A stretch of 64,000 bases of DNA from positions 15,906,824-15,970,823 of the forward strand of contig OX393564.1 in assembly GCA_947652115.1 (NCBI GenBank). Reading direction: 5' to 3'. The notes below the pieces were generated by a model. The model was not told the origin of the DNA, searched no databases, and saw only the letters and a list, made by a program, of their open reading frames with translations. A program made the position numbers and the translations under genes. Within the stretch, counting starts at the first letter, position 1. Each line of letters starts with the position of its first letter. The DNA is from Blastomussa wellsi (taxonomy: Eukaryota > Cnidaria > Anthozoa > Scleractinia > Plerogyridae). Positions 24,428-37,600 of the stretch are shown here, in pieces.

Positions 24428-24643
24428 ATGGCGGAAGTATATAATGCCAAAATACATGGTGACAGTGACTCTGAGGAAGAGGTAGAAAGCATTTTTGAAA
24501 CAACATTGAGCATGAGCAGTCCGACCAGGCTTGGGAGAATAAGCACACTTACAAGTAGAGAATACGCTCTAGTTCGTATAGATTCTCTTGGTCGGAAAAC
24601 AGACTTCCTACAGGCAGGAATGCGAAACGTTCTTGTAACTTAA
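24428..24643 (+). CDS. Small hypothetical ORF beside a repeat
   Basis: From ATG at 24428 it reads MAEVYNAKIHGDSDSEEEVE, then a Ser/Thr/Arg-rich stretch, to a stop at 24643 (71 residues). There is an acidic patch near the start, but no signal peptide and no known domain. It lies just after a dispersed repeat, so it may be an exon of a transposon-borne or fragmentary gene. Weak support. Confidence 0.2.
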   Translation: MAEVYNAKIHGDSDSEEEVESIFETTLSMSSPTRLGRISTLTSREYALVRIDSLGRKTDFLQAGMRNVLVT

Positions 24644-25124
24644 ATAATCCCTATTACTATACATTGCAGTAACTATCTATAGTTACTGCAATATAGTTGA
24701 TCGCAACCTACATATAGATTATTCATTAGGCACTCTGTAGGAACTGCTACAGAAGGAACTGCTTCACGAATACTTTGAGGAGAAAAACATTCAGGAGCCG
24801 GAGGACAAAAAGGAATTAGCATAACTGTTAAATTATTTTATGTGGAAGCGTGAAATCTTGTCATTTCTTGACAGTAATGTATAATAAAACAATTATTAGA
24901 ACATTTGTGTTATGTGGTATCCGGAATAATCAAGATCAAGGTAAGTGTTATCTTCCAAAGCCGGATATGGCAAGAACATTTCCAACGGTCACTTCTGAAG
25001 ATTTATGTAGAAAGATACAAAACGCCATGTTAAAATACAATTATTTTTCTCCAATAATTTCATGGCGCCGTAACTTTCCCACTTGCACGTTTCAGTACAG
25101 TCTAAAAGGATCCTGTAGGGAAGA

Positions 25125-25375
25125 TATTTGTCGGGAGGGATTAATTTGCATTGCAACGATATTGACCATTTTCGCATTGCCCATAATACACCTCGTTTAC
25201 CCCTTAAAATTTTGCATAAGCATTGTCCTCCGATTCTCTTTGGACGACTGTAATACCCAGGAGAATTGGGAAACAAGGGCTGTGCAAAAATTTGGGGGTA
25301 AAGAAGGTGTATTATGGGCAATGCGAAAATGGTCAATATCGTTGCAATGCAAATTAATCCCTTCCGACCCGCAAC
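25125..25375. mobile_element. Foldback/MITE-like element
   Basis: The left arm (about 25130-25240) contains AATTTGCATTGCAACGATAT and TTTTCGCATTGCCCATAATA. The right arm (about 25285-25372) carries the exact inverse of both. Pairing is near-perfect over about 70 bp. A 229-codon open frame crosses the whole element and is therefore unlikely to be a real protein. Confidence 0.75.
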
Positions 25376-25479
25376 AAATAATTACAAAATATGCAAATGT
25401 AAAAAAATGCTTTAGAAAGCCTTTAGCATTGTTACGCAAATTAGAACATTCACTAACATCAAAGACTTTTTACATTCCG

Positions 25480-25625
25480 GTTTATTACGGTCCATTTATT
25501 TCGGTTCATTCCGGTGTAATTCCGATACATTCTGGTTAATTCTTGTCCATTCCGGGGTTATTTTGGTCCATTCAGGTTCATTCCGGTTCATTGCGGTCCA
25601 TTCCTCCTCATTCCGACCGTTTCGC
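25480..25625. repeat. Degenerate GGTTCATTCC tandem repeat
   Basis: About 12 imperfect copies of a 10-11 bp unit (CCGGTTCATT, GCGGTCCATT, CAGGTTCATT and similar). A GC-richer short stretch follows near 25690-25745. Noncoding minisatellite. Confidence 0.7.
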
Positions 25626-26154
25626 TCTATTCCTGTGTTTACCAACGCCCGAAAGATTAAACAGGGTCAGGGTTAAAAATTCCAATGGCACCCTTACACC
25701 CAGACGTGGGTCAAGTACCCCCGCCGGTGGGTGTGGGACAGGGGGGAGTTAAGAGAGAGCAGAGACCAACGTTCATCCGCAGACAGCCATTGAGACCTGC
25801 ACTTCTACTGAGTGCAATTAAAAATTTCATTTGACATGTTTTCCTGATTTCTCCCTTTTCTAGCAGGGCCTAACATCTCCGTCCTACTGTATCAAATTCT
25901 ATTTCTCTCATGCAAAAAAAGCACGGAGCCGATTATAAAGTGATCCTCGGCGTGTACCCCCATGTACAGTGGTGTTGATTTCTGTTGAAACCGTAAATGG
26001 TAATGATATTGATCCCTTGGCCAGCAAACTATAATCATCTAATATCGGCAAGACCACAACGACAAACCAATGAATGGTGCCGGATCTTTGTAGACCTGGA
26101 TCAGTTAAAATCAAAAGATACTATGCAAAGAAACGATAGACTGATCCCCACGGT
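25626..26154. other. Intergenic, nothing recognised
   Basis: No gene seen. Short open frames on both strands are not convincing. Confidence 0.4.
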
Positions 26155-26272
26155 GAAGAGAAGAAATTAAAACAGAAATGAAATCACATTAGAACAAGTA
26201 CAATATACTTACAATGTATAATGTACAATGTTTTAATGTGATTTCATTTCTGTTTTAATTTCTTCTCTTCGC
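26155..26272. mobile_element. Hairpin element with 37-bp perfect inverted repeats
   Basis: GAAGAGAAGAAATTAAAACA...GAAATCACATTA at the left is the exact inverse of TAATGTGATTTC...TGTTTTAATTTCTTCTCTTC at the right. The spacer is about 45 bp and AT-rich. MITE-like, no coding. Confidence 0.8.
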
Positions 26273-26284
26273 CAGGGTTTTGCT

Positions 26285-26365
26285 AAAAGCAGGCCCGCGG
26301 CCCAGCGACCCACGGCCCGCGTCGGCCCGGCGGCCCGGCGGCCTGGAGTCCCGGCGGCCCAGTAC
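26285..26365. repeat. GC-rich CGGCCCGGCGGCC tract
   Basis: About 80 bp of nearly pure G+C made of short repeated GGCCC/GGCGG units, isolated in AT-rich DNA. Function unknown. It directly follows the 26155-26272 hairpin. Confidence 0.5.
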
Positions 26366-27344
26366 TGATTTTCCACAGCTTTTTTGTCTAGCGGTAAATC
26401 CACGCGCATGCACAGATCTGCATCGGGTTCGGGCGTGCAAAATGGACGACGGTGAGTTTGAATTCGTTTACCATTTCATGGCCAATTAGGACACAGAATT
26501 TTCGATCCGGCGTACGAGTATATAAACGGCAAAAAGAAATCTTAATATAAACGCAGTGAGACACTACCATAGAAGCAACTGATGAGGTCCACAGAAGGAC
26601 CGAAACTCGAGTCTTGCTTTAGAAACACTGCGCCGCGGGGATCAGTTTTCCGTTTTTTGCAAACTATAATCAGCATGTCCATCCACGGAAATAAGTGGGA
26701 ATTGGTTAAAAGTAAAAGGGAGTAAAGAAATTGCGTGAAAACCAGCAGATATTGTTTCCCCTGGCTTAATTGTTCACTTCGCTCGACAAACTTAGGTAGG
26801 TGATTTAATTAGGCTCTATTACCAGACGGTGTTTTGGAAATAAGCCAGCGCCCAGCTGACATTCCAGAAGTCGTTTGGTATCAGCTTCATTGCGGCCCAA
26901 ACATCAAACTGCAATTGATTCAGCCTATTCATTGCTAAATTCAACATAGAAATCGAAAATTTATCACGTTATAAATATGCAACAAAAGCCTTCGGGAGCA
27001 AACATGACGGACGAAAGAGTCACGCAAATCTATTTAACCGACCGTTAACCAAAACGGCCCTCTTGTTGCCAGTTCAACGTCATTTGTGGCTCTCTGAGGA
27101 TTTTGGAAAGCCCTTTCAATACCTTTTGCAGGGTGTCCCATATCTCGGAGGGACTACAAACATTCCAGCCTAATGTTTTGCCACAATTGTTAACTCATCA
27201 TACCCAACATTTGTCCCAAGTTTGAGCGAAATCGGTGATTTGAGCTGTATCACCTCCTCCCTAGAGCATTGCGTGACGAACCTAATAACGGCTGCGAAGG
27301 AGACTACCTCCTCCCCGGTTCTCTCGTGGACATGCACGTTCTTA
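26366..27344. other. Intergenic, nothing recognised
   Basis: No gene seen. A 17-codon-scale ATG frame at 26442 (MDDGEFEFVYHF) is too short to support. Confidence 0.35.
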
Positions 27345-27460
27345 AAATATGTATACCTTAATAGTCGGATTTTTTTCAAATGTACAATCATTCATTCTCC
27401 CAATGAACTTTAACGTCCAGAAAGTGGTAGAATTTTCTTGCTAAAAAAGTTCGTACTAAC
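27345..27460. repeat. Dispersed repeat, copy 2
   Basis: Inverse copy of 22490-22600 (TCATTCTCCCAATGAACTTT, CGTCCAGAAAGTGGTAGAAT). Confidence 0.6.
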
Positions 27461-29290
27461 TTCATCCCTTAGCAATTAACTATCACTTTTTCTAACTGGT
27501 TGCTCAGACTGGTGCTTAATTTCTTGCCGCTTAGGCGAGCTTAATTATTTTCCTGGCCGCGCTCCGTGGCATGCTTATCGAAAGTTATTTGTAGTATTTA
27601 TTTAGGCTGCACCAATAATTTGGCGGTGACCGTTCGACATAGACCTCAGTGTGAGGAGGCGCTGTGTTATGACAGAAGGGGAAAATGGGATAACCTCTTT
27701 CCGGGCCGTCAATGCTTACTATGAACTACCTTAATTACACGAACGGAAAATAGCAAGACAGAAAATGCAGTTATGCACATTCTTACAGCGTACAAATCTA
27801 TGTATTGTGCGTGCGCGTTAAACAAAAAAATTAAACAAAACAGTCAGAGCCAGAGCCAGCGGTCGGGAAATGCAACGGCTCTGGCCAATTCAAAAATCGG
27901 AACAAGGAAATCCTGCCAACAGACAATTGAATTAGCTGACTTTGGCGGGTTTTCAGTATTGTCCAGAGGTTTCGATTCTTGATGCTGGCCAAACAGATCG
28001 CGTCTTCTATTGACAAGCTGAAGTCAAACCTCTCCTTACGGACACTCTGTATGACAGACTGAGTGTTCACTTACTCCCAAAGAGACCAATCTATATTGTT
28101 GCTGTAGACAACTGTCTTTCTTATGACAGATTAAAAGAAAATGAAAAAAAAATGAGCATGGTAAGTTTAAAATTTAATTCTAATTGGCATTCACACATCC
28201 AATTTTGCCATCTCATTTGCGGCTGTTCGTTCAGTGCAGATACGATCGATAAATTTAGTCGGGTACGTTACCAGTATAACAAGCTTGTTCAAAAGACCCA
28301 CTTCAACGATATTTGTCAAGGAAATTAACTTGCATTTTAGGGTCAGTAAGGATGTCTGATTTCTCAAATTTAAGGTGGTATTTCGGGAATCATATCTCTG
28401 GAACAAACTAGGTGATTTGTTTTACATTTATGACATGCATAACTCGTTGTCCCACAGGAGTGCAAGTTTTAGGGAAAAAAATCAAAGTTGGAAGATTTTC
28501 GCGCAAATTTCCTAATACTAAAGAATCTCTTCAATCGCTCTCGGCGAGCTTAGCGATTTGCACTTTGAATAATTTCGTTGTGTAATTTTAATTTGTTCGT
28601 TAAGTTGTTGACCTCACATTTCTTATAAATAGCTTGAAGAACACGATTGAGTTAAGAATGCGTTGAACAAGAATAAAAACTACAGCAGGAATAAAAATAT
28701 AAGCTAACATTGAAACCTAATCATCCTTAGTAACAAAGAGATGAAAACAAGACCAATGCGGCGATAATCTCCTATCAACAAGGAACATGTAGTTATATTG
28801 CTACCTCTCCGGCTGAATAAACCTGTTCCTGCTTACAAAATGACACCTTGATCACTGTAAAAATGGCTTCTACAGAAACTATAACTGCGCTAGAACTTTC
28901 TCTTATTTGAATTCGTTTTAAACATTCTCATTGTCAAAGTAAAACTATAAGTAAGGCAACGATTAATTTATACTGCGTGGGCTTAATCGTCTTGGTACAA
29001 GCAGGAGGGTGCAGTCTGCGTACCATGACAACAAAGCTAAAATTTGCGAAAACACTGTTAATCCTGCTAAACATATTGCCGTCTTGAAAGAAAATAACTC
29101 TCTTTTCAAGAGGGATAAAGGTTATTTGCATTTAAAGTCACCTTCTTTATGTCATTCTGTCTAAAATTAAACCGGGTTTCTCTTCTCAATATAGCAATTT
29201 TCTGCGGAATTTAACAAGACCGATTAGATATTTCTAGCAAGTGCACAACAATATATCGACCTAAAATCTTGGTTACACTAATGGTATAAC
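27461..29290. other. Intergenic upstream of gene C
   Basis: No supported gene. The stretch 28380-28520 resembles 21040-21240 (repeat family). The remainder is AT-rich without recognised content. Confidence 0.4.
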
Positions 29291-29299
29291 TATAAATTG
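29291..29299 (+). promoter_or_regulatory. TATA box of gene C
   Basis: TATAAATTG starts 68 bp before the gene C ATG. The identical nonamer occurs at nearly the same distance before genes E and F. Confidence 0.55.
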
Positions 29300-29358
29300 G
29301 CACCATAGAAGCCTTCATAGTCATTAAATGAAGTACCGTCGAAGAACAGGACGTCAAT

Positions 29359-30462
29359 ATGGAATCAAAAGGCTACCTTCTCCTCTGCCTCTTAGCTCTG
29401 TTGGCAGCAAGTTGGGGCAGTCCTTTTCCAATGCCAGATGGTAAGACCGCTTCATTTCTTGCTCTTTCTTCACCATTCTAACCCCTTTAGCTTTGTCTTT
29501 TGGCTTCTCGTCACACTTGGCACAGCATGCCATCCCGAAACTTTGCGGCATTCCATTTTACAATTTGCAACTTTGGACTATAGTAAAATTTCCCTTTGTG
29601 TCTCAGTAACGTTTCTGCTGAAGGCAAATTATATAGTCATTTGTAATGTATTGACCGTGTCCTTATAATATGATAGTAGTCGATACCTCTATCTTAATGC
29701 GTGATACTGTGAATGCCAATTTCCCGAGATAAAATTGTAAAATTGTAATAGATTCGTTCAAAAATTCTGTGATAAGATACAATCTTCTTAACTTGTGTTG
29801 ATTTTAGACGGAGACTACAATGGTTAAATCGTGTTCTTTTTCTGTTTTACACATCAGATGATGACTGGGACGACCGTCAAGAGGGAGATGATTACCACGA
29901 TCAAGGGCGAGATAGAGAGGATGCTGACGATGATGAAGGTATGAACAGAGAGAACAGTGACCATAATGACGAACGTTACATCAAAGGAAACGACGGTAGA
30001 AATAAAGGAGACGACAACAGCGATGACTACAACAACAGACGAAATGATAACAATGATGATAATGATCAGTACAGCAGCAAAAGAAAGGATGACAATGACA
30101 ACTACAGCAACAAAAGTGAGTACAACAGCAAAATAAAGCACAACAGTGATGACTTCGTAGACGATACTGAAAATAAAGACTGGGGAGAAGAGAGGAGAGA
30201 GAAAGGAAATTTTGATGATGGCTTTGACAATAGAAGAGAAGAAAATGGCGACTATTTCGACAATGAAGACGGAGGGAAATGGAAGCAAAACAAGAAAGGA
30301 AAGAACGGCAAGGACGAAAGAAATGAAGACGAAGAAGATAATGGCAGGAATCTCAACAGTGTACAGGGAAGTCAATTCCGCATAACCTCTGCTGGCATGT
30401 CCCCATTTAATGCAAATTTTGCCTGTATAGTTTTAGCTGCAGTTATCTACTATATCCTGTGA
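29359..30462 (+). CDS. Secreted Asn/Asp-rich mixed-charge protein (gene C)
   Basis: Exon 1 (29359-29440) encodes the signal peptide MESKGYLLLCLLALLAASWG followed by SPFPMPD, ending in phase 1 at GTAAGA. The main exon (29858-30462) follows a CAG acceptor and begins DDDWDDRQEGDDYHDQG. A 15-bp in-frame micro-exon (29808-29822, encoding DGDYN) is possible between them, giving 228 or 233 residues. The mature part is rich in Asn, Asp, Gly, Tyr, Lys and Arg, so it is a hydrophilic polyampholyte, less negative than A or B, and probably disordered. The C-terminus again has a Ser/Gly segment and a hydrophobic tail (FACIVLAAVIYYIL) like A and B, suggesting a surface anchor. The role is unknown. Secretion and matrix function are inferred from family and context. 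Confidence 0.8.
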
Positions 30463-30701
30463 TGTAGTAGGTGTCTTAAACCATGTACCAGCGTAAAACG
30501 GACGAGTGGTGTTAAGGGTGTTATTAAATTTTACAGTTAAAGTTCCAAGGGTGCTATTTACAAGGTAAAAGATTGGTTTAAAAGTGGATTACGATTAGTA
30601 AGTAATGCTGTTGTTGATTATTGTTATGTTACCAAGTAGGACTGGGTAAGGGGTCTTGCTAATAGTACACGTACTGTAACACTTCAAGCTTCTTGTAAGT
30701 A

Positions 30702-30707
30702 AATAAA
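30702..30707 (+). terminator. Poly(A) signal of gene C
   Basis: AATAAA 240 nt after the gene C stop codon. Confidence 0.5.
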
Positions 30708-30982
30708 CGTATATTATATCAAGCAATACTGTGTTGTATCATAGAATGTTTGTTCGAGTATCCCCTTTGCGAATGCATTTCAAAAGTTATAGCTGTAAAA
30801 TTAAATTTTAGTGCCGCCCGGGACAAGGCGAGCACTCAGGATGATAAGTTTAATTTTTTAATTTTTTATTACCCGGCATTACCCGGTTTTTAAATAGAGT
30901 CCTTTGAAATGATGGTGGGGTGGGGAATGGAAATTATTGAGGGGGAGGTGAGAGCGATTATTGAAGAGAGGGGGCCATTTTT

Positions 30983-31190
30983 TCAACAGGCCACTAACCC
31001 GAATTCCCTTTTACCTCTGTTTCAAAATGAGTCTAAGGTGCGAAACCTTTCACATGAAAATGAGTTAGATTTGCATGAAAATGAAGACGTAGGTGAAACG
31101 CATTTTCATATGAATGGTTTCGCACTTAGACTCGTTTTGAAATATAGGCAAAAGAGAACTCGGAAATGGCCTATTGTTGCAGAAATTCAA
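30983..31190. mobile_element. Foldback/MITE-like element
   Basis: The left arm has GTTTCAAAATGAGTCTAAGG.GCGAAACC and the right arm its inverse (GGTTTCGCACTTAGACTCG.TTTGAAA). Outer parts pair as AACAGGCCACTAACCCGAATT with the inverse of CTCGGAAATGGCCTATTGTT. An open frame spanning it (30909-31250) is probably not a gene. Confidence 0.7.
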
Positions 31191-34100
31191 ACAGACGCAA
31201 TGTTAGAATACGTATTTAGGCATCTCGGAAAACGCGTGCATTGCCGCTGAGGTAGCTTGAATTAATAAGAAAATATAATTAAAATAATAAAACATCGAAA
31301 AGAAGTAATGTTGAGCACACTACAGGGTTATGCGATCAGTCGAAACGACAACGAGTTTCATAAAAATGAACCGTGTCATAGCGACTTGTCATGTTGTTTT
31401 TTTTGGAAGCAATGTACACACAAGGTACACTTGTCGCATAGACATGTTACTACTTATTTTCCATTTCCCTGTCGTCCTAGATGAGGCCCTAAAGGCCCCT
31501 CCATCCCCCGCCCTCCCAAATTTTGGGCAACTGAGATTTCTTGGGCAGAAAGAGAAATTTGGGCAAGGCAACTTGGGAGAGTTTTTATGATAAATGGTCC
31601 AACCCTCCCCCCCCTCCTCCCACCACACCGGTAAAAAATGCCCGTACGCCTATGGTTTCGCAAATCCTTGCCGACAACACTTGTGCATGCAGTGAAGTTT
31701 ACGGCCCTCGTGTTCGATAATCCCTTATCTGAACCAACCTCAGTTCATGTCACGATATGAAATTATTTTGAGGCACAGAGAAGCACTTCATTGTAATCGA
31801 ACATAATAGGAAATCGTTCTCATTTTGCCATAAGCTCATGCAGTGCTTCCTAGACTTCCTAACGCTTATTTTACCCGAGTACAAGGTACAGTTGATATCG
31901 GCTTTTTGCTAAATTGGATGACACGCGATGGTATATTTTATTTTGATTTAAGGTTTCCAACATTTGTTTTAATTTTAGACCAGTTAAGTTTTCCTTATTT
32001 TTACTTTTTCATGGTAAATATGCGAAGAAAGGTAGATTGCAGTGAATCTTTTACAACGCAAATAAACGTTGAATATTCCTGGTTTTAAGCAATGTCATGA
32101 TTTCAGATGAAAATTATAAACGACCACTATATTAATTAAGTGCCCTGTTTTTGTTGTTATATTGGATTCATTATGATAGCGATCGTTCTCTTTCTCAAAT
32201 GACAACCTTAAACATTCAAAGCAGGCGCCTCATGAATCGTAACTTGATTTCTTTTAAAAATTAAGCAATAGTAGCTCTCGTCATCGTAAAGTGTTTTTTT
32301 AAAAACTGACTTTAAAAAGTACATTTGTCGAAATTACCATGTCCGTGGTTTCATTGTTTGACGGTATGCCTCGTTTACTTCTGATGACGTCATATCAAAT
32401 GATGTAGTCAATATACAGACTAGGCCTACTTTGATGTCACGAGATGCCTGTGAGTTTTTATTTCTCTACCTAGCGAGCAAATTGAACATCCTGCGATGCA
32501 CTAAATCAAAGGTCACACAGTTTTGAGAAGTTGAAACGGCATAATTATAACTTCGGCACCAGTTTACTAATCTGTATCCATAATTACGATTCATCTAATA
32601 ATTTTTGGGATTGTAATATTTCAATTATTATTTGACGTTTCTACTTTTTCGCTTTTTTAGCTATTTGGAATTGTTTTATGGAACTGTTTCAGTTCATTAT
32701 ATCAGTGGAAAGAACTTTGTTGGTTTACTTTAAAGGGTCATTTTTTCTAAACTTATGATCTAGCACATACAGCTCATCAGAATTGAGCAAACTGCCTGCC
32801 ATTCGGGTAATCATCAATTTCGCAAGCAAACAAACAAACAAACTAGAAGAGAAAAAAATCTAATACACAATTACAAGCTAATAAGTAACCAAATAAGTGG
32901 ACAAGATAAGTTATAATATTGCTTCTCTATATGAGTCAATTTAACAATTAGGCTACAAGTTTTCTAAGAGCCCGAATTAGTCATCAAGGCGCAGCCGAGT
33001 TGACTATCGCTTATAGAAAACAAGGGCGAGCAGTCTAATTGTTTTAGTAGAAACTCTAAGGAATCGGAACCCAAAGCTTATAATTTCAGGTGCTTTTAAA
33101 AATCAAAAAATTTTCCCTTTAAAGAGCAAGTTGCACGCGATCGTGTCCTATCGAAAAATAGTTTGGGATTCGCCGATTTCCAATAGAACACTAAACAGTG
33201 GAAGTAATTTCCGTAACTAGGTAAATTGGCGACCTTAATTAAGCAAGTTCAAACAGCTAGCAGTTATAAACCTGTCAAGGTATAGCTGTCTGTTAGTTAG
33301 ATAGGTAACTCATTTATTAACTTCATACACTTGCAGTGAATGCGACTGAACTACGTATCGTATAGAAACGCTAAAGCGAGCACTGGCTAGCGTTAAATTA
33401 ATTGCAATCCGTGACGTTGTTTAAAATTTTCGTGAAATCATATATTTCAATGAAATTTAAAGTTAATAACACAATCAGAAAAAGAAGTTAAAATATACAT
33501 TATACATTTGCAGCATCCCTTCTCTCGATTCAGCATTTAGTTATTTGCCGATTGGTTTCATGCATTTGACGCATGTCTCTTTGTTGGCGGGTGGTATCAT
33601 TTGTCTTTCGTTAACGGATTTAGCTCCAATGACGTTAGACGATTATTAAATAACTGTGACCGTCCATAGCCAAGGACCGCCAAAGCATAATTATTTTACA
33701 TTATTAAGAAATTGTAGAATTAATATTTTTTAAGTTTACTATAGAAACTAAATATATAGCTCTCTCCTTCCAGAAATGATTTGGAAGAGAACATTGTTTG
33801 AGCCTCTGTATTCTTGGCCTTTCAATCTACAATGCGTTGTCATTTTAAGGTTAGAAGCCATTGAAATAATGACCAACAGTGCTATATGATTTTTTAATTG
33901 TTAAAGCAGCTAATTGCAATATCGCCATTTCTTTATTTGAACAAAAAGATTCGACGATTGATTGTAGCCAATATAAGGACGTCACATAAGGCTTGTGTGT
34001 GGTACTCTATTATTAGCAAATTATGTTGATTGCTTTGAAGATAGGAAAAGATACTTAGCTTCAGAGAAAGAAAAGAAGAAGGAGACAGTGAAACAAATAT

Positions 34101-34623
34101 GATTTCAAAAAACTTGTGCTCGGGATCGTGATGGTCAACATAAACTGAAAAAATAAATGGGGTTTCAACTGGCTGTAATCTATTTTAACAAAAGCTGAAC
34201 TACTTATGCTCCAAAGCGATAGCAATATCAATTTCCAATACCGATACGATAACAAAACAGCGTTCCGCTTAAGGCTTCATTTACAAATGATGCCGCCATT
34301 TTTCGTAACTTACGTTCTTTACTGAGAAATAATGATTGCATTATTTTGACAGTCATACTTCGAAAAATGTGCACGCAAAAGACGATTCTTAAAGGAGCAG
34401 TTATTTTTAGCTTTAAGTTTTCCACCAATTGAAATTTATTGCCGTTATATTGTATTCACATTGCTAGATCATTTATTCAAAGGCTTAATGAGAATTTTCC
34501 TGTCAATATCTAGACTTCCCTTTTCACAACCTGTCTCGTGTTCTGTGTTAAATTGCGGAGTGGAGGTTACGGAATCGTTTGGTCAAATAATCTCACAAGG
34601 TAAATAACCCAAACTCAATGAAA
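31191..34623. other. Long intergenic region, no gene recognised
   Basis: About 3.4 kb of AT-rich sequence between genes C and D. No open frame with recognisable domains, no RNA gene and no clear repeat array was seen. Gene D's promoter must lie at its end, but no TATA box like that of C, E and F is visible. Confidence 0.4.
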
Positions 34624-37600
34624 ATGGCGTCGAAGACTTTGCTTCTTGTTTGCCTTGTGGCTTTGTTGAGACCACTCTGGGGTGCTCCCTTGCCAATGTC
34701 AAATGGTAAGATTTTGTCGTTTCTATTGATTGTTAACTAAATAATTGCGCAGCTTAAGATACTAAACCCGTCAAAGACGATTATACAGTTCTTCCTTGAG
34801 ATTAGGTACCTTAAAATGATTGTAGCAACTTCTTCTTATGTTAATTTAGCTACCTGTAGAATTAATTGCTAACTAAACTGATCATATTTTCTCATTTATT
34901 CCAAACCATCGATGGAATTATGAATGCATTTCTAGACCTTTCTTGACGGTACATCACTGGATTTGATTTCTGTCTCCTTTGTTCGGCTTTAGAGGCTATG
35001 ATGGTCTGTGTTCTTGTCGAGATTAATATTTAAGCTCTTTACAATGCTATTATCACGTTGCCTGCGATTAAAGTCAAATCTCCAATAGCAGGATTTTGTT
35101 GTCTCGCAAGTACACTCAACTCCGGGTCAATATAGAGTACGTAATCAGAATTCGCTGCCACGTATCCAAACGGGTAAGAAGCAATTCCTTTATCATTCAG
35201 TGAGACTGGTGAACTATGAAATAAAATGTAAAAAAAATTGAGGAAAACTAAATAACGTAACAAAAGAAACTTTATCTATTAAGAAGTATGTGAAACTTTC
35301 GCATCATTTTTTTGCATTTAATTTCTTCATCACAGAAGAAACATTTTTGTCTTATCAGAATAAATAGCGCGAACCATTAACATTACTTTAATTTGTATCG
35401 CACGCCTTGGAAATCTTTATAAAATAACTAACAGAATCGCGCTTAGCTTTAATTTAAACCCTGACAATATTCATCAGAGTATAAACGACATGGATTGGAA
35501 TTGACAGCATGCTGGAAGCGCCAGTTTAAGTGCCATAAGATATTCGGCTAACGTGTTTACATTCTTCTTGGCGCAATTCAGGTCACGTGATGATTTATCG
35601 GGAATTTCAAATAACATTTCAAATAACATTTTTTTGGTTAGGCACACCAACATGCATATTATTTTTTATTTGAATACATCAGGACTCTGTGAATTGTTCT
35701 GTTCGTACCGCAATCTTGTCCTCTCAGTTGCGTGCTACAAATTCCACAATTGTAACCGCCCATCACGTGGTCTAAATTGGGAGGCAACATGGATATAAAC
35801 ACTGGGCGGAATCCGTCTAGCCTCATCTTGAATTCACTGCACAGGTCATGTGCAATTTTTCAAAAGGGTTAAAACCTTAGTTTAATTCTATGTAAGTTGT
35901 TCACTGTTACACGTCACATCACGCCATTCGGTGAACTCGACTGTTTGGTCTCGAGAACACGTCGCTTGCGACTTGTGCACTTTCTGTGCCATGTCAAAAG
36001 CGGAATCACAGGCTGAGGATACAAAAGCACAGAACTCAGTCCGTTTCATTCTTCTCCATCCTTAACCACCCTTGTTCCATATTGGTTTATTGTCCCCTCT
36101 TTGGTGTTTTTATTCCTTAGCAAACAGTTTTTTGAAGTTAACGTTTCCTACATGTTAAGGATAATTTTGTAAGTCACAAAAAATGACTCAAAATATCGTC
36201 ACGTAGCTCCTTTAGATACTTTTAGTAACGCGATGCTCTTTCCAGTGATACTCAATGTTTGACAGTAACACAAAAAATGAGATTTGCATTTATATGCGTG
36301 GAATCCCGATTTATCGAACCTTCTATAAATCAACGGGTGCGACAAATCTGGGGTAAAATTGCAATGTTAGACTATCAACAGGGATTTTCGAGAAACGGAA
36401 GCATCATGAAAAATTTAGGCAAAACCATTTTGATTTTATATTTTTTGTTTGCAACCATTCTCTGCCAAATTTTCTAATCCGAAAAAGTCCGTTTAAGAAA
36501 ACACCCTTCCATTTTTCACTGAGTTGAGTCATTCTTCGCGTTGTTCCTTGCAGCCTGGGGCGATTTATTAAATTTATTTTACAATGTGTCATTTAGAAGA
36601 GGAAAATAAGGCAGAAGAATATCCTGACGTTGATTATCCGGAGGCGGACGTGGAATTCGAAGACATGGACCAACCGTTGGATGACGAAGAGGATGATTAT
36701 GACGGTGAGTACATGACGAAGGTATTTTTTTAATTGTTCATGACAACGGCTTGCAGCCTAGTATAATGAATATGGAATATGGAATATGGAACAGTGTCAA
36801 ACATGTAACCAACACAACAGTTTAACCCACAGGCGCAATCTTTGGTTCCTAGCATGATGATGGAGTGAAAATTGCTGAACGGGAACTCCCTATTTTTCCG
36901 AGACAAATGCCTGCGTTCTTTACTTTGCATGCCGTTTGCAGTACGGAATCCTGTATTTATGTAAACGAAGTTTAATCGGTTGAAAATAAGCAGTTGTATT
37001 GGCAAATAATGTGAGGCAGGCTAGCAATTTGCTTGTGGCCAAAACAGTACAAAAATTTTTACAGAAGGAAATAGTAAGAAAAATCAAGAAATGGTTAAAA
37101 GTAATGGGTGGTAACGAGAAACGCGCGCACAAGATTTTCTTTTAATCTCAAATTGAGATGAAGTCGCTCAGAGAGGAAAAATTTTAATTTGCTTTCTCTC
37201 TCTTAAGCGATAGAACGGGTTTCAATTGAGCGTCGTAAAACCAATACTAAAGTATTACTTTGGTCAATCACAAAGGACAGAGACAATCCAGTGAACCAAT
37301 AAAAACTCGAAATAACTACACGTAGCACAGGAAAACATGCGTGCGTAAGCCATGAGTGTTTTGGTTTTACTCCTGATTGGTTGAAGAAGTGGCGCGAGAT
37401 TTGTAAACTAATCACTTAGCGAAGTAATAGAAAACCAAAGAAAACGCAGAATTGCTCTCAACATGGTCTTTCCAGGCGAATGCACTTATTCCGATACTGT
37501 TAGCACCTGTTTAACCAAGCTGTAGCAAATCGTTGTCAAAGTGTCTGCCACGTTTACTTTTACAAGTCGATGCAACAATTCGGGTCTTGTGAATTTTCTG

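Noticed and set aside
24850..25539. 229-codon open frame with possible membrane segments
   Set aside because: It runs straight through both arms of a near-perfect foldback element, so it includes the same sequence in sense and inverse. Not a plausible protein.
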